NCBI GenBank assembly: GCA_000513555.1
Contig: ALYD01000007.1
Location: 1-64,000 of the forward strand
Length of the DNA: 64,000 nucleotides
Reading direction: 5' to 3'
DNA from: Lachnospiraceae bacterium JC7
Lineage (GTDB): Bacteria > Bacillota > Clostridia > Lachnospirales > Lachnospiraceae
The position numbers and the translations under genes are program-made. Numbering within the stretch: position 1 is the first letter of the stretch; each line of letters starts with the position of its first letter. Shown here one piece after another: positions 16,179 to 25,404 of this stretch. The notes below the pieces were generated by a model. The model had not been told where the DNA came from, did not search any database, and worked only from the letters and a program-made list of their open reading frames with translations.

Positions 16179-16924
16179 CCGTAAATACCTCGTAAAAACT
16201 CACCGGTCTCCTCTTCCTTTGGAGATCTGAAAAACTCTTTGGCATCACCTTCTTCGATCTTGAGTCCATCTTTCAGAAAAACGACTTTATCGGAAAGTCT
16301 TTTGGCCTGAGCTATGTTGTGTGTGACGATGATTATGGTGTATTTTTCCTTTAGTCTGAGAAGAGTTTCCTCTATTATGGCTGTGCTCTTTACATCAAGA
16401 GAAGAACATGGTTCATCAAGAAGCAGCACTTCAGGTTCTGCTGTAAGTGCTCTTGCAATGCATATCCTCTGCTGCTGCCCGCCTGAAAATTTCAAGGCAC
16501 TCTTTTTGAGTTCATCTTTTATCTCATCATAAAGGCCCACCATTTGAAGCTTTTCGATGACTATCCGGTTTAGACTTGTTTTGTCATGGTTTCCGTAATA
16601 TTTTGGCGCGTAGGCCAGATTATCATATACTGAAAAAGGAAATGGAACGGGTTTTTGAAATACCAGTCCCACCTTCCGCCTTATCTCTTCCATGGACAAT
16701 GCTTCAGTATTTACATCATCAATATAGATATTACCTGTCACTCTCGCATCGGGAATTTCTTTTATCATTTCATCAAGCGCCATGAGAAGGGTTGTTTTTC
16801 CGCATCCTGAAGGCCCTATGATGGAAGTTATTCTGTTTTTGGGAAATTCCAGAGATATGTTATGAAGAACACTTTTTTTTCCATATGATACACTGAGTCC
16901 TTCAGTTTTTATTGTTTCACCCAT
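16175..16924 (-). CDS. Phosphate-type ABC transporter ATP-binding protein (PstB-like)
   Basis: A 249-residue ATPase. Walker A is GPSGCGKTT, the Q-loop is LVFQKPVPFPFSVYDN (the PNPF-like PstB stretch, degenerate), the signature is KFSGGQQQRICIARA, and Walker B is VLLLDEPCSSLD. The ORF is open to 16945, but GGAG lies before ATG 16924. The degenerate phosphate motif, the HAD partner and the palindrome in the operon promoter leave the true substrate open: phosphate or another oxyanion. Confidence 0.85.
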   Translation of the reverse strand: MGETIKTEGLSVSYGKKSVLHNISLEFPKNRITSIIGPSGCGKTTLLMALDEMIKEIPDARVTGNIYIDDVNTEALSMEEIRRKVGLVFQKPVPFPFSVYDNLAYAPKYYGNHDKTSLNRIVIEKLQMVGLYDEIKDELKKSALKFSGGQQQRICIARALTAEPEVLLLDEPCSSLDVKSTAIIEETLLRLKEKYTIIIVTHNIAQAKRLSDKVVFLKDGLKIEEGDAKEFFRSPKEEETGEFLRGIYG

Positions 16925-16987
16925 AGTTATTCTCCATTTATTCATCGAACTTAAACCGATCTCATCTTAGACTTCTCTATATTGGAA

Positions 16988-17839
16988 TCAGTGCTTCAGT
17001 GAAACTCTGATTCTTCTTGCATACAGTGTGACCAGTATATTGCTCATAAGTATAACAGCCATCATTACAAAGGCTGTTCCGTAAGCCATATTCAGTGAGG
17101 TATGTCCCTGTGCCACCAGAAGATAGAGATGCATGGGCAGTGCCATGGCAGGCTTCAGGAGACTTTGGGGATTACCTGCATATGCTACTGCGCCTGTAAA
17201 TATCATAGGGGCTGTGGCACCCATGGCATAGCATCCTCCGAGGATGATTCCTGAAAAAAGCTCAGCTCTGCATGCAGGAAGTATGATTGTCATTATGACA
17301 TGTGTTTTTGTGCATCCCAGTGCATAGGCTGAGCGGATCATATCATAGTCGAGTTCTGAAAAAGCTTTTTCTGCACGCACTTCTATGAATGGAAGGATCA
17401 TTATACCCAGAGCAATTCCTGACGAAAGGATACATCTTCCAAAATTAAGATCTCTTACAAAAAGACTGTAGGAGAAAAGTCCAAGCACAATGGATGGTAT
17501 TCCAGCAGAGCATTGTATGAGGAGGTGTGTAAGACTTCGGATTTTATTGCTTTTGCAGAAGAAAGCCAAATATATTGCGATCATAACTGCGGGGGGAGCA
17601 CCTACTGTTACAGCAGTGAGGGTAAAAGCCATACTTCCTGCTATGGCAGGAAATATACCGCCCTCAGAACCCAGTACTATACCGGATGGAGGTTTAAAAA
17701 TAAAATCATGGTTTATGACTGAACTGCCATTTATAAAAACATAGGAAAACAGGAAAATAATGACTGAAGATACCAGGAAGATACCTGCGTATGCCCAGAG
17801 TTTAATAAAAAAACATCTTAAATTCACGACATTCTCCAT
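16988..17839 (-). CDS. Phosphate-type ABC transporter permease (PstA-like)
   Basis: A 283-residue permease with about six helices. The binding-protein-dependent transport loop is IRSAYALGCTKTHVIMTIILPACRAELFSGI. It is the second permease of the operon and pairs with the PstC-like gene just upstream. Confidence 0.85.
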   Translation of the reverse strand: MENVVNLRCFFIKLWAYAGIFLVSSVIIFLFSYVFINGSSVINHDFIFKPPSGIVLGSEGGIFPAIAGSMAFTLTAVTVGAPPAVMIAIYLAFFCKSNKIRSLTHLLIQCSAGIPSIVLGLFSYSLFVRDLNFGRCILSSGIALGIMILPFIEVRAEKAFSELDYDMIRSAYALGCTKTHVIMTIILPACRAELFSGIILGGCYAMGATAPMIFTGAVAYAGNPQSLLKPAMALPMHLYLLVAQGHTSLNMAYGTAFVMMAVILMSNILVTLYARRIRVSLKH

Positions 17840-17874
17840 TACATAAAATCATAACCTCATTAATGCCGGTGGCT

Positions 17875-18744
17875 TCATCTGACAAGCTTCCTTCGTAACA
17901 TGCCTATAAGGATATTTATCAGGAGAAGGATGACCACCAGCACAAGTCCGGAAGCATAAAGTGCATGGAAATGAGTACTTCCGCTAACGGCGGTTCCCAT
18001 CTCAAGAGCTATGACCGAAGCTATGGATTCTCCCTTTCCAAGAATGTGAGGGAAAAGATTTGCATTGCCCATGACCATCATAACAGCCATGGTTTCTCCC
18101 ATGGCACGGCCTATGGCAAGTATCATGGCTGTCAGAATATTTTTCAGTGAGGCCGGAAGGATAACAGATGCTATGGTATACCACTTTTCCACGCCTAAAG
18201 CATTACCCGCCGAAAGATAAAGCTCTTTATTTTTAAGAAGAGTGTCACTTGAGGAGGATACAAGGTATGGAAGCAGCATTACCGAAAGAACTATGGCTGC
18301 TGCGAGAACACAGTTCCCGGTATGTACCCCTGCCTTGAGAAATATTTTCACCAAGACATTTAGACCGACAAAACCGTAGACAACGGAAGGTATTCCCGCA
18401 AGAAGGTCTATAAATGGATACATCACGGTTCTGAGTCTTTCTGATGCGATGCAGGAAAGATATATGGCGGCTCCCAGACCGATTGACACAGCGATAAACA
18501 TGGCAAGGATTGAAACATAGATGGTAGCCGCAATGAAATTGAATATTCCGAAGCCCGGATTATCGGATATTCCTTCTACAGGCATCCATTTCCGTCCGAA
18601 AAGAAACTCCATAAGTGAAACTTCTTTGAAGGTGGGGAGCGCCTCTTTTGTGATAAAAAGGATCACAAATATAAGTGATATGATGGTGATTAAAGTAAAT
18701 ACACAAAGAAATATATAAAATATGTTGTTGAAGATTTTTCTCAT
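17875..18744 (-). CDS. Phosphate-type ABC transporter permease (PstC-like)
   Basis: A 289-residue permease with an N-terminal helix, PstC-type segment GRKWMPVEGISDNPGFGIFNFIAATIYVS, and the loop LYLSAGNALGVEKWYTIASVILPASLKNI. Its start shares one base with the stop of the substrate-binding gene (TGATG), indicating translational coupling. Confidence 0.87.
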   Translation of the reverse strand: MRKIFNNIFYIFLCVFTLITIISLIFVILFITKEALPTFKEVSLMEFLFGRKWMPVEGISDNPGFGIFNFIAATIYVSILAMFIAVSIGLGAAIYLSCIASERLRTVMYPFIDLLAGIPSVVYGFVGLNVLVKIFLKAGVHTGNCVLAAAIVLSVMLLPYLVSSSSDTLLKNKELYLSAGNALGVEKWYTIASVILPASLKNILTAMILAIGRAMGETMAVMMVMGNANLFPHILGKGESIASVIALEMGTAVSGSTHFHALYASGLVLVVILLLINILIGMLRRKLVR

Positions 18745-19754
18745 CAGTTTACCTGAAATGCGGGAATATATCCGTTCTTTTCAACAGCCTCGAATCCTGC
18801 TTCAGAGAATATGTAATCAATGAACTTCTGCTGTATAGGTGTTATCTCATTCCCCGTACAGAAAAGAACAGGTCTCTGTACCTTGTACTCACCGCTCAGT
18901 ATGGTCTCTTCCTCTGCTGCCACACCATCTACCTTCATGGCTGTGAGAACCTTTTTATCGGTATTTGCTTTGTTATAGGCTCCGAAACCCACATATCCGA
19001 TTCCGTTAGGATCTCCGGCAACATTGGTTGCAAGCTCTGTCATGGAGGCTGACTGTGTTGCAGAAGGAGTTATCTCGCTGTCACCCATGATGGCTTTTTG
19101 GAATACTTCGTAAGCACCGCCGGAAAGGTCACGAATGTAGACATTGATATCCTCATCAGGAAGAGAAGGATCTAGTTCATTCCATTTGCTTATCTCTCCG
19201 GAAAATATTTTTCTTATGGTATCGGAGTCCATATCTTCCATGAGACCGGCAACTGGGTTTTCGGAGTTGACCGATACTGTCAGGGCATCTCTTGCTACCA
19301 CAAATTCCTTATATCCTTCTCCGAGAGCTTCTTTTTCCTTATCCTTTACTTCACGGGCTACCATGCCGAAATCAGCAGTCCCGTCGAGCACGGCACTGAC
19401 ACCGACACCTGATCCTCCCGGAGCCACGTATATGGAAATGTTTGAGTCCGGAAGTGAAGAATCCACTTTGTCCCATGTCACATACTCTTCCGTGAAGGAT
19501 GAAGCCAGGGAAGACATGATAGGATAAAGAGATGTAGAGCCGCAAAACATTATGGCTCCACCATTTTTTATTTCCCTATTCTTTTCTTCCGCTTCTTCTT
19601 TGGCTATTGTTTCTTCTGCACTTTCTGCTGCAGTTTCTGTTTCAGTGTGGGATTTGGTCTCAGCTAGGTGAGGAACCTCACCTGTGACGCATCCGCAAAG
19701 GATGTTCATTCCCATGGCTGCTGTTGCGATGATTGCTGCTATTCGTCTCTTCAT
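18744..19754 (-). CDS. Phosphate-type ABC substrate-binding lipoprotein (PstS-like)
   Basis: A 336-residue lipoprotein with signal MKRRIAAIIATAAMGMNILCGC and a Glu/Thr-rich linker. The PstS pattern includes MFCGSTSLYPIMSSLASSF, VAPGGSGVGVSAVLDGTADFGMVAREV and IYIRDLSGGAYEVFQ-like segments (read here VYIRDLSGGAYEVF). It is the first gene of a PstS-C-A-B-HAD operon. No phoU or phoB/phoR is nearby, unlike a standard Pst operon. Confidence 0.87.
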   Translation of the reverse strand: MKRRIAAIIATAAMGMNILCGCVTGEVPHLAETKSHTETETAAESAEETIAKEEAEEKNREIKNGGAIMFCGSTSLYPIMSSLASSFTEEYVTWDKVDSSLPDSNISIYVAPGGSGVGVSAVLDGTADFGMVAREVKDKEKEALGEGYKEFVVARDALTVSVNSENPVAGLMEDMDSDTIRKIFSGEISKWNELDPSLPDEDINVYIRDLSGGAYEVFQKAIMGDSEITPSATQSASMTELATNVAGDPNGIGYVGFGAYNKANTDKKVLTAMKVDGVAAEEETILSGEYKVQRPVLFCTGNEITPIQQKFIDYIFSEAGFEAVEKNGYIPAFQVN

Positions 19755-19919
19755 AATCTTTTCTCCCTTTCCTTCATAAACCCGGCCATTTCACTTATGG
19801 CATTAGTTCATTTACTGATTCTAGCAAATTTCCCATAGTATTCTTGCATTTATAGTTATTTTCACTAAACAGTCCTATTTATAAGTCAATGCAATTATAC
19901 AAATTCACTGCCATAGCTT

Positions 19920-19948
19920 AATATAATAAGCGCGCTTGTTAAAATCAA
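19920..19948 (-). promoter_or_regulatory. Promoter with AAGCGCGCTT palindrome in its spacer (site 5)
   Basis: On the minus strand: TTGATT (19948-19943), a 17-bp spacer, then TATATT (19925-19920). The palindrome (19928-19937) lies within the spacer, as at site 3. It reads toward the Pst-like operon. The same intergenic region also feeds the plus-strand ABC operon starting at 20061, so dual control is possible. Confidence 0.68.
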
Positions 19949-20060
19949 TCAATATTTTTGTTATTTTAATTTGTTTGAGAAAAAATAATGGTATCTGCCT
20001 TATGGTGAATACTGATTCGATTATTTGATAAGCATTTTGGGACAGCAGGGGAAAAGTAAA

Positions 20061-20870
20061 ATGCATAACGTTGAGATACAAAATTTATCCTTCAGATATA
20101 AGACAGAGGGAAAGCTGATTTTAAAGGATATAGACCTTCATGTTGATGCCGGAGAGTTTGTCTGTATTCTCGGACAGTCCGGATGCGGTAAAAGTACATT
20201 ATTAAGACTTCTTGCAGGACTGGAAAGATGTACCACAGGAAAAATCACGGTGGATGGCAATGAAGTAAAAGGAGCCAGTCTTCTTCGAGGCGTGGTTTTT
20301 CAGGACTATGGATTGTTTCCATGGATGACTGCCGGAGCCAATATCACTCTCGCTCTAAAAAAGAAGTTTCCGAAGTCGGATAAGACTGAACTAAAAGAGA
20401 AAACCATTGAACTCTTGGATGCTGTCGGACTTGATAAATCGGTATACAAGAAATATCCGCGTGAATTATCCGGTGGAATGAAGCAGAGATGTGCCATAGC
20501 CATAGCCTTTGGCATTGATCCGCCAATTCTTTTGATGGATGAGCCTTTCGGTGCCCTTGATGCAGTTACACGTTCAATGCTTCAGGATATGGTGCTTGAA
20601 CTTTGGAAAAACCAGACAAAGAGAAAAACCATATTTTTTGTGACTCATGATGTGGATGAAGCTCTTCTTCTGGCGAACAGGATAATTGTTCTAGGTCAGT
20701 CACCAAGCAATATTATCTGTGATATGAAGATACCGGAGGGAAAAAGAATTTCCCGTGAGAATCAGTTTGAAGATCCGGATGTCCTGAAAATGCGTAATGA
20801 ACTAATCAGATATATTCACAGAGATATAAGAAAACATATTGTGTATGACACAGCTATCCATATAGCGTGA
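20061..20870 (+). CDS. Nitrate/sulfonate/taurine-type ABC transporter ATP-binding protein
   Basis: A 269-residue SsuB/TauB-type ATPase. Walker A is GQSGCGKST, the signature is ELSGGMKQRCAIAIA, Walker B is ILLMDEPFGALD, and the H-loop is FVTHDVDEA. The open frame begins at 20025, but AGGGG precedes ATG 20061 and the protein then starts in the usual way. It heads a plus-strand operon of ATPase, binding protein and permease, followed by an enolase-superfamily gene. Confidence 0.88.
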   Translation: MHNVEIQNLSFRYKTEGKLILKDIDLHVDAGEFVCILGQSGCGKSTLLRLLAGLERCTTGKITVDGNEVKGASLLRGVVFQDYGLFPWMTAGANITLALKKKFPKSDKTELKEKTIELLDAVGLDKSVYKKYPRELSGGMKQRCAIAIAFGIDPPILLMDEPFGALDAVTRSMLQDMVLELWKNQTKRKTIFFVTHDVDEALLLANRIIVLGQSPSNIICDMKIPEGKRISRENQFEDPDVLKMRNELIRYIHRDIRKHIVYDTAIHIA

Positions 20871-20907
20871 TCAAATAAAACACATAAATATTTCAAGGAG
20901 AAAAACA

Positions 20908-22077
20908 ATGATCAGAAAACCAATTTCAGTGCTGCTTCTGGCAGCCATGACACTGAGCTTTGCTGCCTGTGGAGCTCCGGAAGTTCCGGCGGGAAAGGAT
21001 ACTGTTGAAACAGCCGGTACTTCTGTTGAAAGCACAGCTATGACTGCAGAAAAGGAAGTAAGTAAAGAAACGACAGCAACAGAGGCTGCCGAAGAACAGT
21101 CTGAAAAGCCTGAGGTAAGTGAGATTCACTGGGCAAGAGCAAATTCCGGAAACATTCTCGTTACCGTGGCAAAACAACAGGGATATTTCGCAGAATACGG
21201 AATTAATATAATCGAGGATCCTGTTGACTCTGCAGGTGCTGCTCTTACAGCTCTTCAGACAGAGCAGGTGGATGTTACATCAAATCAGGGAACAAACGGT
21301 CCTCTCGGATTCATAGGTAAGGGTTCTGATTTTACCATCGTGGGTGGATACATGCTAAAGGGTATGTATATAGTAGGTCGTAAGGATAAGGAATATAAGG
21401 ATGTCACAAGTCTTAAGGGAAGCAGATTTGCTTACAACGGTATCCATGCTGTAACTGGTATGGCTCTTCTTGATGCAGGCATTGATCCTACAAGTGAGGT
21501 TGAATGGTTACCTTATGATACAAACAGTGACCGTCTTGCTGCTGTTATTGCAGGTGAGGCAGACTATGCTGTACTTAGCGGTGATCAGCTTCTTACGGTT
21601 GCAAATAATCCGGATATCGAGATCAAGGCATGGCTTGATGATCTTGTTCCCAACTATGGCTGCTGCCGTATGAATATGAATACATCCTTTGTAAAGAAGA
21701 ATCCGGTAACCACAAAGCTTCTTTTAAAGGCACTTATCCGTGCCGAGCAGTGGTATCTATCACATAAGGAAGAGTGTGTAAAGATCCTTGCAAAGGAAAT
21801 AGATGCAGATGAGGATTATGTTGCTTCATATCTTTTAAACGAAAACTATATCTCCAGTGTAGACCCATGTAAGAAGGCTGTGCTTAAGACCTGGGATGCC
21901 ATGATAAGTATGGGACTCATTGATAAGGATGAAGCAGCAAAGATAAACATTGAAGACCATATAAATACAGAACTCTATAAAGAAGCGCTTGATGAATGTG
22001 TACAGGAATTCCATGATGAGGATCCTGAGTTTTATGACGGAAGAATCGCTTTCTTTGAGGAAAATAACAATCTGTAA
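20908..22077 (+). CDS. ABC transporter substrate-binding lipoprotein (SsuA/NMT1-like)
   Basis: A 389-residue lipoprotein with signal ending FAACG, a Thr/Glu-rich linker to about residue 70, then a periplasmic-binding type-2 fold (WARANSGNILVTVAKQQGYFAEYG). Such proteins bind sulfonates, nitrate, aliphatic acids or pyrimidine precursors. The ligand here is not clear. Confidence 0.85.
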   Translation: MIRKPISVLLLAAMTLSFAACGAPEVPAGKDTVETAGTSVESTAMTAEKEVSKETTATEAAEEQSEKPEVSEIHWARANSGNILVTVAKQQGYFAEYGINIIEDPVDSAGAALTALQTEQVDVTSNQGTNGPLGFIGKGSDFTIVGGYMLKGMYIVGRKDKEYKDVTSLKGSRFAYNGIHAVTGMALLDAGIDPTSEVEWLPYDTNSDRLAAVIAGEADYAVLSGDQLLTVANNPDIEIKAWLDDLVPNYGCCRMNMNTSFVKKNPVTTKLLLKALIRAEQWYLSHKEECVKILAKEIDADEDYVASYLLNENYISSVDPCKKAVLKTWDAMISMGLIDKDEAAKINIEDHINTELYKEALDECVQEFHDEDPEFYDGRIAFFEENNNL

Positions 22078-22100
22078 TATGAGCATCAAAGGGAGGCAGC

Positions 22101-22865
22101 ATGGAAAAGGCAAAAAATTTCATTAAGACGTACTGGATAACCATTCTGATATTTATAGCCATGATATGCGGTTATAAATATATTGCAGATACCGGTATGT
22201 TCGGAGGCTTTCTTTTTCCAAAAGTGGACAAGATAACTTTAGCCACAACCGAAAACATTTCAACACTTTTTCTTAACATGATCTACTCTTTTCAGCTTAT
22301 GATACCTGCCATTCTGATTGCGGTAATTATCGCTATACTTTCGGGAACCGCCCTCGGAATGAATCCAAAGCTGAGAAAGATAGTATATCCTGTTATCTAT
22401 TCCATAAGTGTTATCCCATCGATACTCATGTCTCCCTTTGCTCTTCTACTGGCCCCAAACTTCCGGACAGCATCACTGTTTCTTGTGGTTTACAATACTG
22501 TGTGGGCAACGCTTTTCGCCACCATAAATGGCATCATGACTATCGATAAGATCTATCTCGACAAGGCGGAAACTCTGGAACTGAACAGAGCAGAAAAACT
22601 GTTTCAGGTCATCCTTCCTGCGGCTATGCCGTCAATTCTTTCAGGCTTTATCACGTCTCTCAGAGGTTCCTTTGTGGTACTGGTTTATGCCGAGATGTAT
22701 GGAGCCAAGTACGGCATGGGATTCTATGTAAAGAAATATGCGGAGTACGGACTCTATGACAGAGCCTGGAGCGGATTCATATTTATGGTGATTGTCCTGG
22801 TGTTTGTAATGCAGATTTTTGAACGTGCCAAAAATCATATTCTTCGATGGACCCTTAACAATTAA
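22101..22865 (+). CDS. ABC transporter permease (SsuC/TauC-like)
   Basis: A 254-residue permease with about six helices and the inner-membrane transport loop LDKAETLELNRAEKLFQVILPAAMPSILSGFITSLRGSF. It starts 23 nt after the binding-protein gene behind GGGAGG and completes the importer. Confidence 0.87.
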   Translation: MEKAKNFIKTYWITILIFIAMICGYKYIADTGMFGGFLFPKVDKITLATTENISTLFLNMIYSFQLMIPAILIAVIIAILSGTALGMNPKLRKIVYPVIYSISVIPSILMSPFALLLAPNFRTASLFLVVYNTVWATLFATINGIMTIDKIYLDKAETLELNRAEKLFQVILPAAMPSILSGFITSLRGSFVVLVYAEMYGAKYGMGFYVKKYAEYGLYDRAWSGFIFMVIVLVFVMQIFERAKNHILRWTLNN

Positions 22866-22967
22866 AGAAGCATTGGAAGATTTAAACAAAATACACTGAG
22901 TTTGTGCCAATGTTTACAAAGGCAGACATTGGCACTTATTTCTATCATATCTGGGAAAGGATGAATT

Positions 22968-24152
22968 ATGAAAATTACAAAGGTTGATGTCCTTCTGGTG
23001 GATACAAAACCGGCAGACGGAAATAAATGGTCTCCTGTACTGTGCAGAGTATATACAGATGAGGGAATCTATGGCGATGGAGAAGCTGCCATGTCGTATG
23101 GTGCATGCAGTACAGGTGCCTATGGAACCATTAAGGATTTTGCCAAAAAGATAATCGGAATGAATCCGTTACAGTCCGAGCTTATCTGGGAAACTCTTTA
23201 CAAGGAGACTTTCTGGGCACAGAACGGGGGGCCTGTTGTGTTTTCTGCAATTTCAGCCATAGATGTGGCTCTCTGGGATATAAAAGGTAAATTCTTTCAT
23301 GTCCCCGTATATCAGCTTATGGGCGGGAAATCCAGAGAAAAGCTCCGCTGCTATGCAAGCCAGCTTCAGTTTGGCTGGGATGACTATAAGAAAAAGGCAG
23401 TTACAAATGAGGATTATGTAGAGAATGCCAGGAAAGCTGTGGCAGAAGGCTATGATGCCATAAAGATCGATTTCTTTACCTTCAGGGAGGACGGTACCAG
23501 ATTTAATCATGAAGATACAACCCGTCTTCTCTCACCAGAAAAAGTCAGACTGGTCATAGGAAGGCTTGCGGCGGTTCGTGAAGCTGTAGGGGATAATGTT
23601 GACATCCTTATGGAAAATCACTCAAACCTGGACGCACAAAGTGCTGTACAGCTTGGACGTCTGGCTGAAAAGTACAACATCTTCTGCTATGAGGAGCCAT
23701 GTACTCCGAATCCAAAGATGAACAAGCTGGTATGCGATAAGCTGAATATGCCTATCGCTCAGGGAGAACGAATCTATACAAGATGGGGCTATGCACCATA
23801 CTTTGAGGATGGCTCCATCCAGATGATCCAGCCGGACATCGGAAACTGCGGTGGAATTACAGAAACGAAGAAGGTATGTGATCTTGCGCATATTTATGAT
23901 GTAGGTGTACAGATTCATGTTTGCTCAAGTCCCCTGCTTACTGCTGCAGCTCTTCAGATAGAAAGTGTTATTCCTAATTTCACCATCCATGAGCATCATG
24001 TTTACAACCGTTACGACTACAATAAAAAACTATGTAAATATGATTACCAGCCGGTAGACGGTTACTTCACATGTCCTGATATTCCGGGTATCGGAAACGA
24101 GATAAGTGACTATGCATTTCTGCATGCAACTTTAAAGACAACTGTGGAATAA
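22968..24152 (+). CDS. Enolase-superfamily (mandelate racemase/muconate lactonizing-type) enzyme
   Basis: A 394-residue protein with the enolase-superfamily capping domain followed by a barrel. Expected active-site elements are seen: KIDFF (second-strand base), MENHSN, EEPC and GERI as metal-ligand strands, and a late His in VGVQIHVCSSP. It resembles the sugar-acid dehydratase groups (galactonate/mannonate type). The specific acid cannot be assigned. It follows the SsuABC-like importer by ~100 nt in the same direction, so its substrate may be what the transporter brings in (inference). Confidence 0.82.
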   Translation: MKITKVDVLLVDTKPADGNKWSPVLCRVYTDEGIYGDGEAAMSYGACSTGAYGTIKDFAKKIIGMNPLQSELIWETLYKETFWAQNGGPVVFSAISAIDVALWDIKGKFFHVPVYQLMGGKSREKLRCYASQLQFGWDDYKKKAVTNEDYVENARKAVAEGYDAIKIDFFTFREDGTRFNHEDTTRLLSPEKVRLVIGRLAAVREAVGDNVDILMENHSNLDAQSAVQLGRLAEKYNIFCYEEPCTPNPKMNKLVCDKLNMPIAQGERIYTRWGYAPYFEDGSIQMIQPDIGNCGGITETKKVCDLAHIYDVGVQIHVCSSPLLTAAALQIESVIPNFTIHEHHVYNRYDYNKKLCKYDYQPVDGYFTCPDIPGIGNEISDYAFLHATLKTTVE

Positions 24153-24171
24153 AGAAATCTTATTGAAAAAA

Positions 24172-24216
24172 GCGCTAAAAAGACTGCTGTTGCACTAAAG
24201 CGACAGCAGTCTTTTA
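24172..24216. terminator. Bidirectional terminator between convergent genes
   Basis: A 13-bp stem AAAAGACTGCTGT/ACAGCAGTCTTTT with a 12-nt loop. A-tract and T-tract flanks serve both the enolase-superfamily gene (+) and the M42 peptidase gene (-). Confidence 0.85.
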
Positions 24217-24237
24217 ATAATTTATTGGAAATTCCGA

Positions 24238-25323
24238 TTACTTTACTTCGATTCTCTTCACAAAATGATACAGCAGCTCTACACAGTTCACCATGTCACG
24301 GACATCCACTACTTCATAGCTGTGGACATATCGCATAGGTATCTGTATTCCACCGGCGCGGATGCCGGAGTTTAGTGTCTGGATAAAGGATGCGTCTGTG
24401 GCACCTGCAGCATAGGCTTCAATCTGATATGGGATATCATTTTCACGGCAGATGTCCTTCATCTCCTTTACTATCTTTCTGTCGGAAAGAAGACCGTAAA
24501 TTCCTGTTGTTGTCTTGTCCATGATCTTGATGGAGGCACCCTTTCCAAGGTAATTCACGGCCAGTCCCGCGGAAACACCCGGGATATCCGTTCCAAGACT
24601 CATATCAAGGGCGATAGCCATATCAGGTTCAATGTTTCTGGCGGCAACTATGGCGCCTCTCGCACCTACCTCCTCCTGAGTTGTGAAAACAGCGTAAAAA
24701 TCAGGAGTATCATCCTCATCCTTAAGCATTTTGAGAACCTCTATCAGCATAAAAACAAGGGCTCTGTCATCCATTGCCTTACCGCCTATACGGTGCTTTC
24801 CCAGTTCAATAACAGGATAGTCAATGGAAACGGAATCTCCAACCTGTATCCCCATTTCCAGAACTTCTTCTCTTGATTCGGCACCTACTTCTATGAAGAA
24901 CTCTCCCGCTGATTTAGGCATTTCCATGCAGCGGTCCGGACGTCCGGGATGAAGGGAATTTACTATACCGTCTATATGTTTGCCAGACTCTGTTCTGATA
25001 ACCACATGCTTTCCGAAGAACTGCTGGGGAGCTATTCCACCGAGGGTCTCAACATAGAGGAAGCCCTTTTCATTTATGTATCGGATAATGAGACCAATTT
25101 CATCCATGTGGGCGGCAACCATAAGCTTGCCTGGGCGTGTCCCCTTTTTGTATGCAATGAGATTTCCCATGATATCGGTTGTGATACTGACACCGTAATC
25201 CTTTATCTCCTTTTCTATAAGATCATAAACCTCATCCTCCTGTCCGGATGGTCCGAAGGTCTCTGAAAGTGGCTTTATCAGTTTTCTGAAATCCGATGCA
25301 ATTTCTTCTTTTGTAAGTTTCAT
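24238..25323 (-). CDS. M42 family metallopeptidase (glutamyl/deblocking aminopeptidase)
   Basis: A 361-residue cytosolic dinuclear metallo-aminopeptidase. Metal and catalytic motifs in order: VAAHMDEIG (His), GGKAMDDRA (bridging Asp), TTQEEVGARGA (Glu general base and ligand), IALDMSLG (Asp), MRYVHSYEVV (His). It is the last gene after an oligopeptide importer in the same direction and would trim imported peptides to amino acids. Confidence 0.9.
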   Translation of the reverse strand: MKLTKEEIASDFRKLIKPLSETFGPSGQEDEVYDLIEKEIKDYGVSITTDIMGNLIAYKKGTRPGKLMVAAHMDEIGLIIRYINEKGFLYVETLGGIAPQQFFGKHVVIRTESGKHIDGIVNSLHPGRPDRCMEMPKSAGEFFIEVGAESREEVLEMGIQVGDSVSIDYPVIELGKHRIGGKAMDDRALVFMLIEVLKMLKDEDDTPDFYAVFTTQEEVGARGAIVAARNIEPDMAIALDMSLGTDIPGVSAGLAVNYLGKGASIKIMDKTTTGIYGLLSDRKIVKEMKDICRENDIPYQIEAYAAGATDASFIQTLNSGIRAGGIQIPMRYVHSYEVVDVRDMVNCVELLYHFVKRIEVK

Positions 25324-25404
25324 TGTTTCCTCCCTGGGTCAGCGGCACTATGGGGTATGATGTGGCTGATCCTATATAAATTTATGGTTAAAGATTCAAT
25401 TTAG

